From assembly GCA_041498815.1 (NCBI GenBank), contig JBGQJC010000051.1, positions 1 through 16,156 on the forward strand: a stretch of 16,156 nucleotides of DNA, given 5' to 3'. The stretch comes from DATDPM01 sp041498815 (GTDB lineage Bacteria > Pseudomonadota > Alphaproteobacteria > DATDPM01). Every line of letters starts with the position of its first letter. The first letter of the stretch is position 1. Made by a program: the position numbers and the translations under genes. The notes below the pieces were generated by a model. It saw only the letters and a program-made list of their open reading frames with translations, was not told the DNA's origin and ran no database searches. Shown here in pieces: positions 6,156 to 14,360 of this stretch.

Positions 6156-7010
6156 CTAGCCTTCCGTCAACTGCTCGCTCGCGTCCCACATCCGTGTCTG
6201 CAGTTCCCGATCGCTCGATGTTGGACTAGAGGCGACGGCAACGCATTTTTCGAAATACCTTCCGGATACGTCGCTAACTTGCGGCGAGCAGGCGAGATGG
6301 ATCGAAGTAGCCGCGCCCTTCTCGGGTGTCAGAATGAAACGCATCGCCATGCCCCAGAACGGTTTGACCAGGCGCCACAAACCGGTCGCACGATCGATCT
6401 TGACGATGTTGGTCGCCACATAGCCGGGGTGCAAGGCATTGACGGTTACCCGCGTGCCTTGAAGGCGCCGGGCAAGCTCATACCCGGTCAACAGGTTTGC
6501 AAGCTTGGCATTGGCATAGGCACGCATCCCAACGCCGCGTCCATAGCGGCGCCGCATCTCGAGATTGTCGAAATCGATTCTCCCCTGCTCGTGCGCGTCC
6601 GAATTGACATTGACGACGCGGGCGCCCGCTTTCAATTTATCGAGCAGCAGGTTGGTCAAGAGGAAGGGCGCCAGATGATTGACCGCCAGCGTCATTTCAA
6701 TACCGTCGACGCTCTCCGCGCGTTCGGGGAACATCGCGCCGGCGTTATTCACCAGCACGTCCAACCGTTCATATCTTCGGTTGAATTCGGCGGCCACCGC
6801 GCGGACCTGCTGCTGAGACGAAAGGTCCGCAACCAATACTTCGATTGCGCCGTTTTGGGTCAGCGCCTGGATTTCGCGGGCGGCGTCTTCGCCTTTCCGC
6901 CGGTTTCGGCAAATGAGGATGACCGCGGCACCCCGTCTCGCCAGCTCAACCGCGGTGGCCTTGCCGATTCCGGAAGTTGCGCCGGTGACGATGCATGTTT
7001 TCAGGCTCAT
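6156..7010 (-). CDS. Short-chain dehydrogenase/reductase (retinol dehydrogenase-like)
   Basis: This is an NAD(P)-dependent oxidoreductase of the classical SDR type; the substrate is unknown. Numbered from the ATG at 7010 (284 residues): cofactor loop TGATSGIG at 9-16, CRNRRKGED after beta-2 (Arg pair favours NADP), ADLSS at 61-65, NNAG at 88-91, catalytic Asn111, Ser137 (NVNSDAH), Tyr165 and Lys169 (YANAK), and HPGYVATN at 194-201. The HPG turn and overall pattern resemble the retinol dehydrogenase/WW-oxidoreductase group, whose members often act on lipophilic alcohols or ketones. An in-frame ATG at 7028 adds six residues; neither start has a strong ribosome binding site. The gene lies 108 bp downstream of the desaturase in the same direction, which suggests, but does not prove, a lipid substrate. 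Confidence 0.9.
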   Translation of the reverse strand: MSLKTCIVTGATSGIGKATAVELARRGAAVILICRNRRKGEDAAREIQALTQNGAIEVLVADLSSQQQVRAVAAEFNRRYERLDVLVNNAGAMFPERAESVDGIEMTLAVNHLAPFLLTNLLLDKLKAGARVVNVNSDAHEQGRIDFDNLEMRRRYGRGVGMRAYANAKLANLLTGYELARRLQGTRVTVNALHPGYVATNIVKIDRATGLWRLVKPFWGMAMRFILTPEKGAATSIHLACSPQVSDVSGRYFEKCVAVASSPTSSDRELQTRMWDASEQLTEG

Positions 7011-7118
7011 GTAACTCGGGGTCCCCATGGGCCGTCCCGTCTTGGCGTGGAGCGATTTGCCCGATCCGGGAGCGCCCTGAGACCCGCCATGCGGCGGGGC
7101 GCCGCGTCGGGCGCGGCC

Positions 7119-8120
7119 TTAAACGTTTGGGGCGCGCGGATAAAACCGGTTCAATTGACGAAACGCGGCGCGGAAATAATTGTCGTTCGGCCGCTCCTCT
7201 CCGGGCACGCGTATCGCGACGAGCGACGTCCACGGCACGGCCGGATAAAGGTGATGCGTGAGATGCAGATGGTGATTCATCAGGAACGGCCGGATTACCT
7301 GCGGCAATGCGTAATTCCGGGTACGTTCCGGTTCGTCGAGCGCGACGCCGTGGTGCGCGATGTTGTCCGCGAACGAATGCCACACGCCGCGCACGAACAT
7401 GGTGGCCAACAGCATCGGCCACCATGCGCCATAGACCCACGCGCTCGTGCCGTACAACGCCAGCGTCATCGCGAACTCGCGCCGCGTGCGGCGCCGCCTG
7501 GGCACATTCGTCACCAGCGATACGTACAGACGCCGCACTTCGGCATCGCCATCCTCGTCGATCGGGATTTCTTTTTCCATCAGGCGCACCCCGAGCGACA
7601 TCGGCACGCACGCGATCAGCGGCGCAACCAGCAGGCCCAGATAAACACCGCCAAAGAGCCGCACCCGATAGCGCAGCCAAGCAATCGCATACGGGCCGCG
7701 GCCGTCGTACATATCGGGCCGGTCATAACCGTGCCGGGAAAACCGGTGATGAACCAGGTGGCCGAAGCGCGTCGCGTCGAAAGGAAACCCGAGCGTGACG
7801 GACAGCAGCCGCGCGCAGAATTCATTGGCGCGGCGGTTGGGAAGCAGGTGGAAATGGATCGCCTCGTGAATCAGGCCCCAGTGAAGCGGCTGGAGCAGCA
7901 TGATCGGCAACAGGAGCCATGCGGCCCGCATGCCGAAATCGCGCAGCACAAACGGCATGCCGAACAGTTGAAACAGCGTGCCGCCGAGCACGACGCAAAT
8001 GAGAAAAAGGTTGAGACCCGTGGCGATCGGCTGCCGGCCGTTCACCTGGCCGGCGCTTGAAACGGCGGACGCGGGGCGTTTCTCCGGCGCATCCGGACGA
8101 TTGAATTCATTGTGCTGCAT
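7119..8120 (-). CDS. Membrane fatty acid desaturase family protein
   Basis: This integral membrane di-iron enzyme of the desaturase/hydroxylase superfamily has 333 residues. The three histidine boxes that bind iron are complete: HEAIH (85-89), HLVHH (121-125) and NHHLHLTHH (282-290). HSFADNIAHHG at about 248-258 adds further histidines. Hydrophobic segments at about 35-55, 64-82, 155-178 and 218-245 give the usual membrane-embedded layout. The first 32 residues are polar and probably cytoplasmic. Substrate (acyl lipid, sphingolipid-type or carotenoid) cannot be told from sequence. AGGGG lies 4-5 nt before the ATG. The SDR and the DUF6134-like gene follow in the same direction with gaps of about 110 and 150 bp. 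Confidence 0.9.
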   Translation of the reverse strand: MQHNEFNRPDAPEKRPASAVSSAGQVNGRQPIATGLNLFLICVVLGGTLFQLFGMPFVLRDFGMRAAWLLLPIMLLQPLHWGLIHEAIHFHLLPNRRANEFCARLLSVTLGFPFDATRFGHLVHHRFSRHGYDRPDMYDGRGPYAIAWLRYRVRLFGGVYLGLLVAPLIACVPMSLGVRLMEKEIPIDEDGDAEVRRLYVSLVTNVPRRRRTRREFAMTLALYGTSAWVYGAWWPMLLATMFVRGVWHSFADNIAHHGVALDEPERTRNYALPQVIRPFLMNHHLHLTHHLYPAVPWTSLVAIRVPGEERPNDNYFRAAFRQLNRFYPRAPNV

Positions 8121-8337
8121 GCATCCCCTGAGGTCGCGCGTGCCGCCGTCTAAACAGAGAGTACCAACGGAGGGAGATTCTGTTAACCGGCCGCGAGCTT
8201 AAGCCCGAGCGTACCGAAAAGGAAAGCGGCGAAAGGGCGATCGCCGTGACCTAAGGTCGCATGGCCACGGCCAGCGAACATCTGTTCCTGCGTAGGCCGG
8301 CGTAGCACTTCGGCCGGGCGCAGTAAGGGCGGGCGCG

Positions 8338-9180
<843 letters not shown>

Positions 9181-9322
9181 GGGCGGGCATCCATCGGCGG
9201 TCCTCTCCGGGGCGGCGGCCGGATCAACGGCCCGCCGTCATGCGCGGGGCGCCGCCAACGGACGCCCGCCAAGCCCGGAGAATATGGAGCCGCGGGCCGC
9301 AGTTCAAGTTGTGGTCGTGGGA

Positions 9323-10048
9323 TCAGGAAGGGCCGAAGCGGTTCGACGTAGCCCTGGCGAAGAACAGCGCGGTGGCGGCGATCAGATGGTTCGAGTGCTG
9401 TTCGAGGCTGGCGCCGTGTCCGTTTCCGGCAACGCCCGTGTTCCCGGTTTTTTCCCGTAGCGCCGAAATCAGGCCCGCCACCTTGCCGTCGCGCTGCAAG
9501 ATCTCGTTTGCGAACTCGTCGCGATAGGTGGTGATCATGCTGACACCCTCGATCTTGATGTCGCGGATCTTGGGCTTGCCGCCGGATGAATCGACCGTCC
9601 AATGGATGATGGTGACCGGGTGATCCGGCTTCACCACCGTGGAGGCGACGGTGACGCCGCCCTCGGGGGCGGGTTGGCCCCCGGTCACCTCGAGGGTCTG
9701 GCCGGAATAGGCGCGGAACTTCCCGGCATAGACCTGAACCATGTAATCCTCGAACGCGGCGGAGTACTCGGCCTTCTCCTGCTCGCTCGCCCGCGGCCAG
9801 AAGCGTCCCAAAGCGCTTTTCGCGATATAGGGAACGTCGAAGCCCTCCTCGAACAGCACGCGGAAGCGCTTATACAGCTCCTCGTCGCTCAAACTCGGAT
9901 CGGTGAGTTGGGCAATCGCCTTATTGCCGAAATTATTGATGAAGGTGGCGGCGTCCTGCGCACCGTCGGCGCGGGCCGTGCCAGCGGCGAAGGGGATCGT
10001 CAGGGCGATGGCGACAAGAAAGCGCCGTACGGCGGGGAGGAATGTCAT
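9323..10048 (-). CDS. MlaC/Ttg2D-like periplasmic phospholipid-binding protein
   Basis: Proteins of this family carry phospholipids across the periplasm between the MlaFEDB transporter and the outer membrane. From the ATG at 10048 (GAGG 8 nt upstream) the 241-residue product starts with a Sec signal peptide (MTFLPAVRRFLVAIALTIPF, cut near ARA-DG at 27-28). The family body follows: LYKRFRVLFEEGFDVPYIAK at 58-77, the GRFWPRASEQEKAEYSAAFEDY block at 81-102, and KIRDIKIEGVSMITTYRDEF near 160-179. The body normally ends near residue 200; here about 40 extra residues follow, with a hydrophobic stretch at 221-231. No MlaD, MlaE or MlaF gene is in the window, so this is an orphan copy, as in hopanoid-linked and other solitary MlaC-like genes. 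Confidence 0.88.
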   Translation of the reverse strand: MTFLPAVRRFLVAIALTIPFAAGTARADGAQDAATFINNFGNKAIAQLTDPSLSDEELYKRFRVLFEEGFDVPYIAKSALGRFWPRASEQEKAEYSAAFEDYMVQVYAGKFRAYSGQTLEVTGGQPAPEGGVTVASTVVKPDHPVTIIHWTVDSSGGKPKIRDIKIEGVSMITTYRDEFANEILQRDGKVAGLISALREKTGNTGVAGNGHGASLEQHSNHLIAATALFFARATSNRFGPS

Positions 10049-10307
10049 CGCGAGGCCTCGCTTGGTTAATCCATTAATCCATTTCACGCGGCGGCAAGCG
10101 CGCTCCGGCGCTCGGTGACGAAAAAATCCTGGGTTCTTAGGCCCTAACTGTGGCCAAGGAACGTGGTGCGAATATGGCATCGAATAAGTTGCGAGCATCT
10201 TAACGGCCACGAAATAGTCATAATCGCATCAAGGGTTTCGTGCCCGCCACAGGGGGTGCCGGCGCCCGTATCCGGCCCCTGACTAGAGCCCAGCCTGCGG
10301 CGATCCA

Positions 10308-10739
10308 TTACCGCGGATATCTTGTGTTTGCAATGCCGTCCGCGCCCATGAAGACCACCAGAATACGCGTCGGCACCATCCCTGTGTTGCGGCCGCTGTG
10401 CCACATATCCTGCGCCTCCATGAAAGCGCCGCCGGCGCGGTAAAGTTTCGTTCCCGCCGCGGCGTAATCGACCGTGACTTCGCCTTCGAGCACATAGGCG
10501 AAGGTGGGAACGGCGTGAAGATGCCGTCCGGTTTCCTCGCCGGGTGCTAGCGTGACAATCGCGGAAACAACGCGGGCGGGCTGGCGCGGATATTCGATGG
10601 CCTGGCCGGCGCTGGTCTTCGTCGCGTCGAGCAACGGGACGGCGGGCGTGGAATTTTCGGCCCGTCCCGCGCCGGAAATGCAGAATGCAAGGCCGATGGC
10701 GGCAACCGCCGCCGTGAACGCCGCTCTTTTTACAACCAT
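10308..10739 (-). CDS. Exported cupin-domain protein
   Basis: This 143-residue protein consists of a Sec signal peptide (about 1-27, cut near GAGRA-E) and a single cupin barrel. The start at 10739 is chosen because GGAG lies about 8 nt upstream and the signal peptide begins there. Cupin motif 1 reads GRHLHAVPTFAYVLEGEV (71-88), with His73 and His75; the glutamate usual four residues later is Thr79. Motif 2 contains His114 (DMWHSGRN). Losing one of four metal ligands suggests altered metal binding or a non-catalytic sensor or binding role. The function is unknown. It diverges from the iron transporter at 10903 across a 163-bp gap, which allows shared control, though no Irr or Fur box was recognised. 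Confidence 0.82.
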   Translation of the reverse strand: MVVKRAAFTAAVAAIGLAFCISGAGRAENSTPAVPLLDATKTSAGQAIEYPRQPARVVSAIVTLAPGEETGRHLHAVPTFAYVLEGEVTVDYAAAGTKLYRAGGAFMEAQDMWHSGRNTGMVPTRILVVFMGADGIANTRYPR

Positions 10740-10902
10740 CCCGTCTTCTCCGATCGCGCCGTAGCTAGAAGCCCAAGTCCGGCCGCCTCGGCATCGCGCG
10801 AAGCAGATTAGCACGCCATCCAACCCGTGCATCCTCCGTCGCTTTTTTAATCCGCCTGCGGCAAACTGGCCCTCCTTGTTGCGGCAACCGCGAAGGGCGC
10901 CC

Positions 10903-12054
10903 ATGACCGGCACTAAAAATTCCGGCAAAGATTCGCAACGCTATTTCGCCAACCTCCAAGGCGAGATCGACGGCGCGGCGCTTTATAAGACTCTGGCCGA
11001 CATCGAATCCGACCCGCGCATTGCCACGGTCTATCGAAGGCTCGCCGCGGTCGAGGAGTCCCACGCCGAATTCTGGAGAAAAAAGCTGCGCGCCGTCGGC
11101 GCCCGTTTGCCGCGCGCATCCCCGGGTTTCCGCACCCGCGCCCTCGGCTGGCTGGCGCGCCGCTTCGGCCCCGGATTCGTTCTGCCGGTCATCAACACGT
11201 TGGAGCATGTCGATAGCGGGTCTTATGACCGCCAGCCGGATGCCGTCGCGGGCGGCCTGCCGGCGGCCGAGCGCAGCCACGCCCGCGTCTTGGATGCGCT
11301 CGCCGCTCCCGCCCCGGGCAAGCGGGGTGGGGTGCCCGGCAGCGTCCTCGCCTCTCTCGAAGGGCGGCACCGGGCGGGCGGCGGCAATGCGCTGCGCGCG
11401 GCGGTTCTGGGCGCGAACGACGGGCTGGTTTCGAACCTGAGCCTGGTCATGGGCGTTGCCGGGGCCGCGGTGCCGGACAAAACGATCCTGATCACCGGCC
11501 TCGCCGGATTGCTCGCCGGCGCGTGCTCGATGGCGCTCGGCGAATGGCTGTCGGTCAATTCCAGCCGCGAGCTCTATCAGAAACAAATCGCGACCGAGAA
11601 AGAAGAACTCGAATTGGTTCCCGACGAAGAAAAAGAGGAGCTGATCCTCATCTACCAGTCGAAGGGCTTGAGCGAGAAGGAGGCGCGCGCCCTGGCCGAG
11701 CGGCTTTTTGCCGACAAGACCAAGGTGCTCGATACGCTGGTGCGCGAAGAGCTCGGAATCGATCCCGAGGAACTGGGCGGATCGGCGTGGACCGCGGCCG
11801 CCTCCTCGTTCTGCCTTTTTACCGCGGGTGCTATTTTTCCGGTCGCCCCCTATTTCGTCTTCGGCGGCGAGACGGCGGTTGCGGCAAGCCTCGCCGCCAG
11901 CGCCGTGGCGCTGGTTCTGATCGGGGCCGGCACGGCGGTCTTCACCGGGCGGAGCCTCGGTTTTTCGGCGTTGCGCCAACTGGCCGTCGGGTTCGCGGCC
12001 GCCGCAATCACCTTCGGATTGGGGCGGATCATCGGGGTCTCGATCGGCGGGTAA
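10903..12054 (+). CDS. mbfA: MbfA-like ferritin/VIT1 fusion iron transporter
   Basis: Proteins of this layout export iron from the cytoplasm to protect against iron and peroxide stress in rhizobia and relatives. The 383 residues hold an N-terminal ferritin-like (erythrin-type) domain, about 10-150, with Glu21 (GEIDGAALY), EESH at 51-54 and, in a second helical pair, an LEH segment near 102-106 and AERSH near 125. A VIT1/CCC1-type membrane domain follows from about 158: VLGANDGLVSNLSLVMGVAG, then TM2 near 193-215 with the MALGEWLSV signature, a charged cytoplasmic EEK-rich segment (about 225-290) and three C-terminal hydrophobic helices. AAGGG lies about 6 nt before the chosen ATG; an ATG nine codons upstream is less likely. 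In known cases Irr represses the gene; no such box was seen here. Confidence 0.88.
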   Translation: MTGTKNSGKDSQRYFANLQGEIDGAALYKTLADIESDPRIATVYRRLAAVEESHAEFWRKKLRAVGARLPRASPGFRTRALGWLARRFGPGFVLPVINTLEHVDSGSYDRQPDAVAGGLPAAERSHARVLDALAAPAPGKRGGVPGSVLASLEGRHRAGGGNALRAAVLGANDGLVSNLSLVMGVAGAAVPDKTILITGLAGLLAGACSMALGEWLSVNSSRELYQKQIATEKEELELVPDEEKEELILIYQSKGLSEKEARALAERLFADKTKVLDTLVREELGIDPEELGGSAWTAAASSFCLFTAGAIFPVAPYFVFGGETAVAASLAASAVALVLIGAGTAVFTGRSLGFSALRQLAVGFAAAAITFGLGRIIGVSIGG

Positions 12055-12343
12055 CCGGCCCGTCAGATATGCGTCGAGATGCCGCCGAAGACGAAGCGCC
12101 ATCCGGACACCGCTGCAGCGAATTTCCGGGGGCCGGCCGGGCCTGCCGGACGGGAACCCCCCGATAAGGATCGGCAATGGGCGGATAGATATTGCGCAAA
12201 TAGCGCCCGGCGCCGCGTATGTCGGCTCTTGGAAAACCCCTGGGCCATCGCGCATAATGGCGCAGCCCCGAGGGGGCGATCGGGAAAGCGAGATTCTCAA
12301 GAAAATGGGGCCGGCGAAACGCCCGGGCCCGAGGAGTTAGGGG

Positions 12344-12928
12344 ATGAAAAAAGCAGCCGTGATACTGGCCGCCGTTATTGGCCTCTGTGCGGGGGGCGCC
12401 GTATTCGCGGCCGATGCCCCGTCCGACCAAACGCCGCCCGACCAGGCGGCGCCGGATCAGACCGCGCCCGTGGATCAGGCCGCGCCCGCGGATCAAGCGA
12501 CGCCCGCGGACCAAGCCGCGCCGGACCAGGCGCCCGAGGCCGAGGCCGAGCCGGCACCGCCGCCAACGCCGAAAACCATGCTGCGCCAGGTGCGCATGGG
12601 CGCGAAAGCCGTGCATCGCTGCACCAAGGCGGACGAGCTCACGGTGGACAACTTCAATCAGTGCGTGACCGACGCGCTCGCGGACGCCGACGAAAAGGGG
12701 CTCAATTCCGAAAGCTATCAGCTGGGCGCCCAATACCGCGCCTGGGCGTTCATGGGCGAGCACGCGGGAAAGATGTATGACCGCGGCGAGGAATGGAGCA
12801 AGGATTACCGCGCCGCCGGCAAGGTCCGCGATACCTACCGCAAAAGCGTGGCGGATCTCGAGGACCGCACCGGCCTCTCGGAAAAACAGATCTGCGACGC
12901 CGTCGACGTTACCGACTGCTCGAATTAA
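12344..12928 (+). CDS. Exported DQ-repeat protein with cysteine-containing C-terminal domain
   Basis: No family was recognised. The 194-residue product has three parts. A Sec signal peptide covers 1-23 (cut after VFAA). A disordered Pro/Ala/Asp/Gln linker spans about 24-77, with seven DQ dipeptides spaced 4-6 residues apart (PADQA-type units). A compact C-terminal domain of about 115 residues follows, rich in charged and aromatic residues. The mature part has four cysteines (93, 107, 184, 192), suggesting two disulphides in the periplasm. AGGAG lies 7-8 nt before the ATG. The preceding 289 bp hold no gene. The repeat linker could span peptidoglycan or keep the domain away from the membrane; that is a guess from composition. 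Confidence 0.82.
   Translation: MKKAAVILAAVIGLCAGGAVFAADAPSDQTPPDQAAPDQTAPVDQAAPADQATPADQAAPDQAPEAEAEPAPPPTPKTMLRQVRMGAKAVHRCTKADELTVDNFNQCVTDALADADEKGLNSESYQLGAQYRAWAFMGEHAGKMYDRGEEWSKDYRAAGKVRDTYRKSVADLEDRTGLSEKQICDAVDVTDCSN
12413..12535 (+). repeat. Degenerate repeat encoding DQ-rich linker
   Basis: Short in-frame units of the form GCG-CCC-GCG-GAT-CAG with variants encode the repeated P-A-D-Q-A motif. Unit number is likely to vary between strains through slipped pairing, since neighbouring units share most bases. Confidence 0.6.
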
Positions 12929-13080
12929 CCGGATCCGGGCCGGCGCGCAGGGTCCCGTCTTGCTTTCACGATGATTCCCCGCGGGCGGTGTGCACCGCCG
13001 CCCCCTTCGTGCCTGGAATAATCAGGCCGGGGGGCCGCGATCCTGCTTCTGAATGCACGGCTGACGCGGCGGAGGCTCGT

Positions 13081-14202
13081 TTGAAAAAGAAAATGGACCG
13101 GCGGACCTTCATCCAAGGGTCGGCGGCGCTCGCCGCCGTCGCCACGGCGGCGCTTGGCCCGGCCGCGGCCCGGGCGCAAGTGCCTCGCATCACGGCCCCC
13201 GCGGTGGACAAGCTTTCGATCCGCGTCGTCACCGATTCGGTCTACGACGTATTCCTGAAGGACGAACAGCGCCCGGGCCTGAAGGTCGAACGCAAGGGCC
13301 TGCCGCTCCGGAACGCGACCTCGCTGCACGGCGAATGGGGATTGGCGCTCTACCTCGAAGCCGTCAACGGGCAAGAGCAACGCAACTACCTGCTCGATTT
13401 CGGCTGGACGCCGGATGTCCTGGTCAACAATCTTGAGTTTCTTGAAATCGATCCGACGAAATTCCACGGCCTGATCTTGAGTCACGCCCATCACGATCAT
13501 TTCGGCGGGCTCTCGGGTTTCCTGAAGAAATATCGCGACGCGATGCCGTCGGATCTGCCGCTTTATACCGGCGGCGAGGACGCGTTCTGCTACCGCTATT
13601 GGAAAGTGCCTAGTGGATTTTCGATGACGGCGGGTTTTGCCGGGGTCGTGGATCGCCGCGAATTGGCGGCGGCACGCATTCGCACCGTCCTCGCCGCCGA
13701 CCCGATCGTGATCGACAACCATGCCTTCACGACGGGCGTCGTGCCGCTCGGCGGAATCGAACAGATATTGCCCGGTACCTTCGAGGAATACGGCGCTCAT
13801 GACGGCGCCGGGTGCGACGCCAGCCACTTTGCGCCGGCGGAGTTGCTGGGTCAGATCGTGCCCGACCAGCATTGGGGCGAGCACGCGACCTGTTTCAACG
13901 TCAAGGATAAAGGTCTCGTGATCCTGACGTCGTGCGGCCACCGCGGGATCCTGAACAACATCCGCCACGTCCAGGCGATCACCGGCATCCAAAAGGTTCA
14001 TGTGCTGGCCGGTGGATTCCATCTCGGCCCGGCGCCGGCGCCTTATCTCGCCCGGGTGGTGGATGAGCTTGCCAAGGTCGATCTCGACTATCTGATTCCG
14101 ATGCATTGCAGTGGCGCCAATTTCGTCGCCGAGGCGGCCAAGCGCATGCCCAAGAAGCTCATTCTCTCTTCGGCCGGGAGCCGGTTCACCTTCGGGGTGT
14201 GA
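13081..14202 (+). CDS. Tat-exported MBL-fold hydrolase (COG1237-like)
   Basis: This 373-residue enzyme is predicted to work in the periplasm. The signal peptide MKKKMDRRTFIQGSAALAAV has a twin-arginine motif and an Ala-rich core ending ARAQ near 33, so it should be exported folded. The MBL domain has DFGWTPDVL (about 106-114), the metal motif HAHHDHFGG at 135-143, a conserved SCGHRG turn near 282, GGFHL near 313 and a late PMHCSG. This set fits the family annotated as dihydropterin-ribofuranosyl-aminobenzene phosphate synthase-like (COG1237), whose true substrates are mostly unknown. GGAGG at 13071-13075 lies 5 nt before a TTG at 13081 but 17 nt before the first ATG (13093), so I choose TTG. 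It is 152 bp after the DQ-repeat gene and 158 bp before the efflux genes. Confidence 0.88.
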   Translation: MKKKMDRRTFIQGSAALAAVATAALGPAAARAQVPRITAPAVDKLSIRVVTDSVYDVFLKDEQRPGLKVERKGLPLRNATSLHGEWGLALYLEAVNGQEQRNYLLDFGWTPDVLVNNLEFLEIDPTKFHGLILSHAHHDHFGGLSGFLKKYRDAMPSDLPLYTGGEDAFCYRYWKVPSGFSMTAGFAGVVDRRELAAARIRTVLAADPIVIDNHAFTTGVVPLGGIEQILPGTFEEYGAHDGAGCDASHFAPAELLGQIVPDQHWGEHATCFNVKDKGLVILTSCGHRGILNNIRHVQAITGIQKVHVLAGGFHLGPAPAPYLARVVDELAKVDLDYLIPMHCSGANFVAEAAKRMPKKLILSSAGSRFTFGV

Positions 14203-14360
14203 GCGTGGCGGGTAGGTCCCGGAAATTTCGCATGAGCGGGGCTAGAGGATCGCGGGGTTCGTCCCTATCTATACCGCCATGTGCCGGTGGATGCGGCATG
14301 TCGGCTGGTGACTTGGCGTGGCGAATCCGGGTACGAAGCTGTCGGTTTTAGGGAGACCCC

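Noticed and set aside
5208..8060. A 950-codon open frame on the plus strand
   Set aside because: It runs antisense across the DUF6134-like, SDR and desaturase genes, all of which have clear family motifs on the minus strand. Its product is Arg/His/Pro-rich with no recognisable domain, as expected of a high-GC antisense shadow.
10740..10902. Search for an Irr (ICE) or Fur box in the cupin/mbfA gap
   Set aside because: A TAGAAG fragment near the cupin start and a TTTTTTAAT tract were noted, but no symmetric box of the known type could be built.
10765..12300. A 511-codon open frame on the minus strand
   Set aside because: It lies opposite the MbfA-like gene, whose ferritin and VIT1 motifs are unmistakable. 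The translation is Arg- and Gly-rich and matches nothing.
12925..14106. A 393-codon minus-strand frame opposite the Tat MBL gene
   Set aside because: This is an antisense shadow of a gene with a full metal-binding motif and signal peptide. No ribosome binding site or domain was seen.
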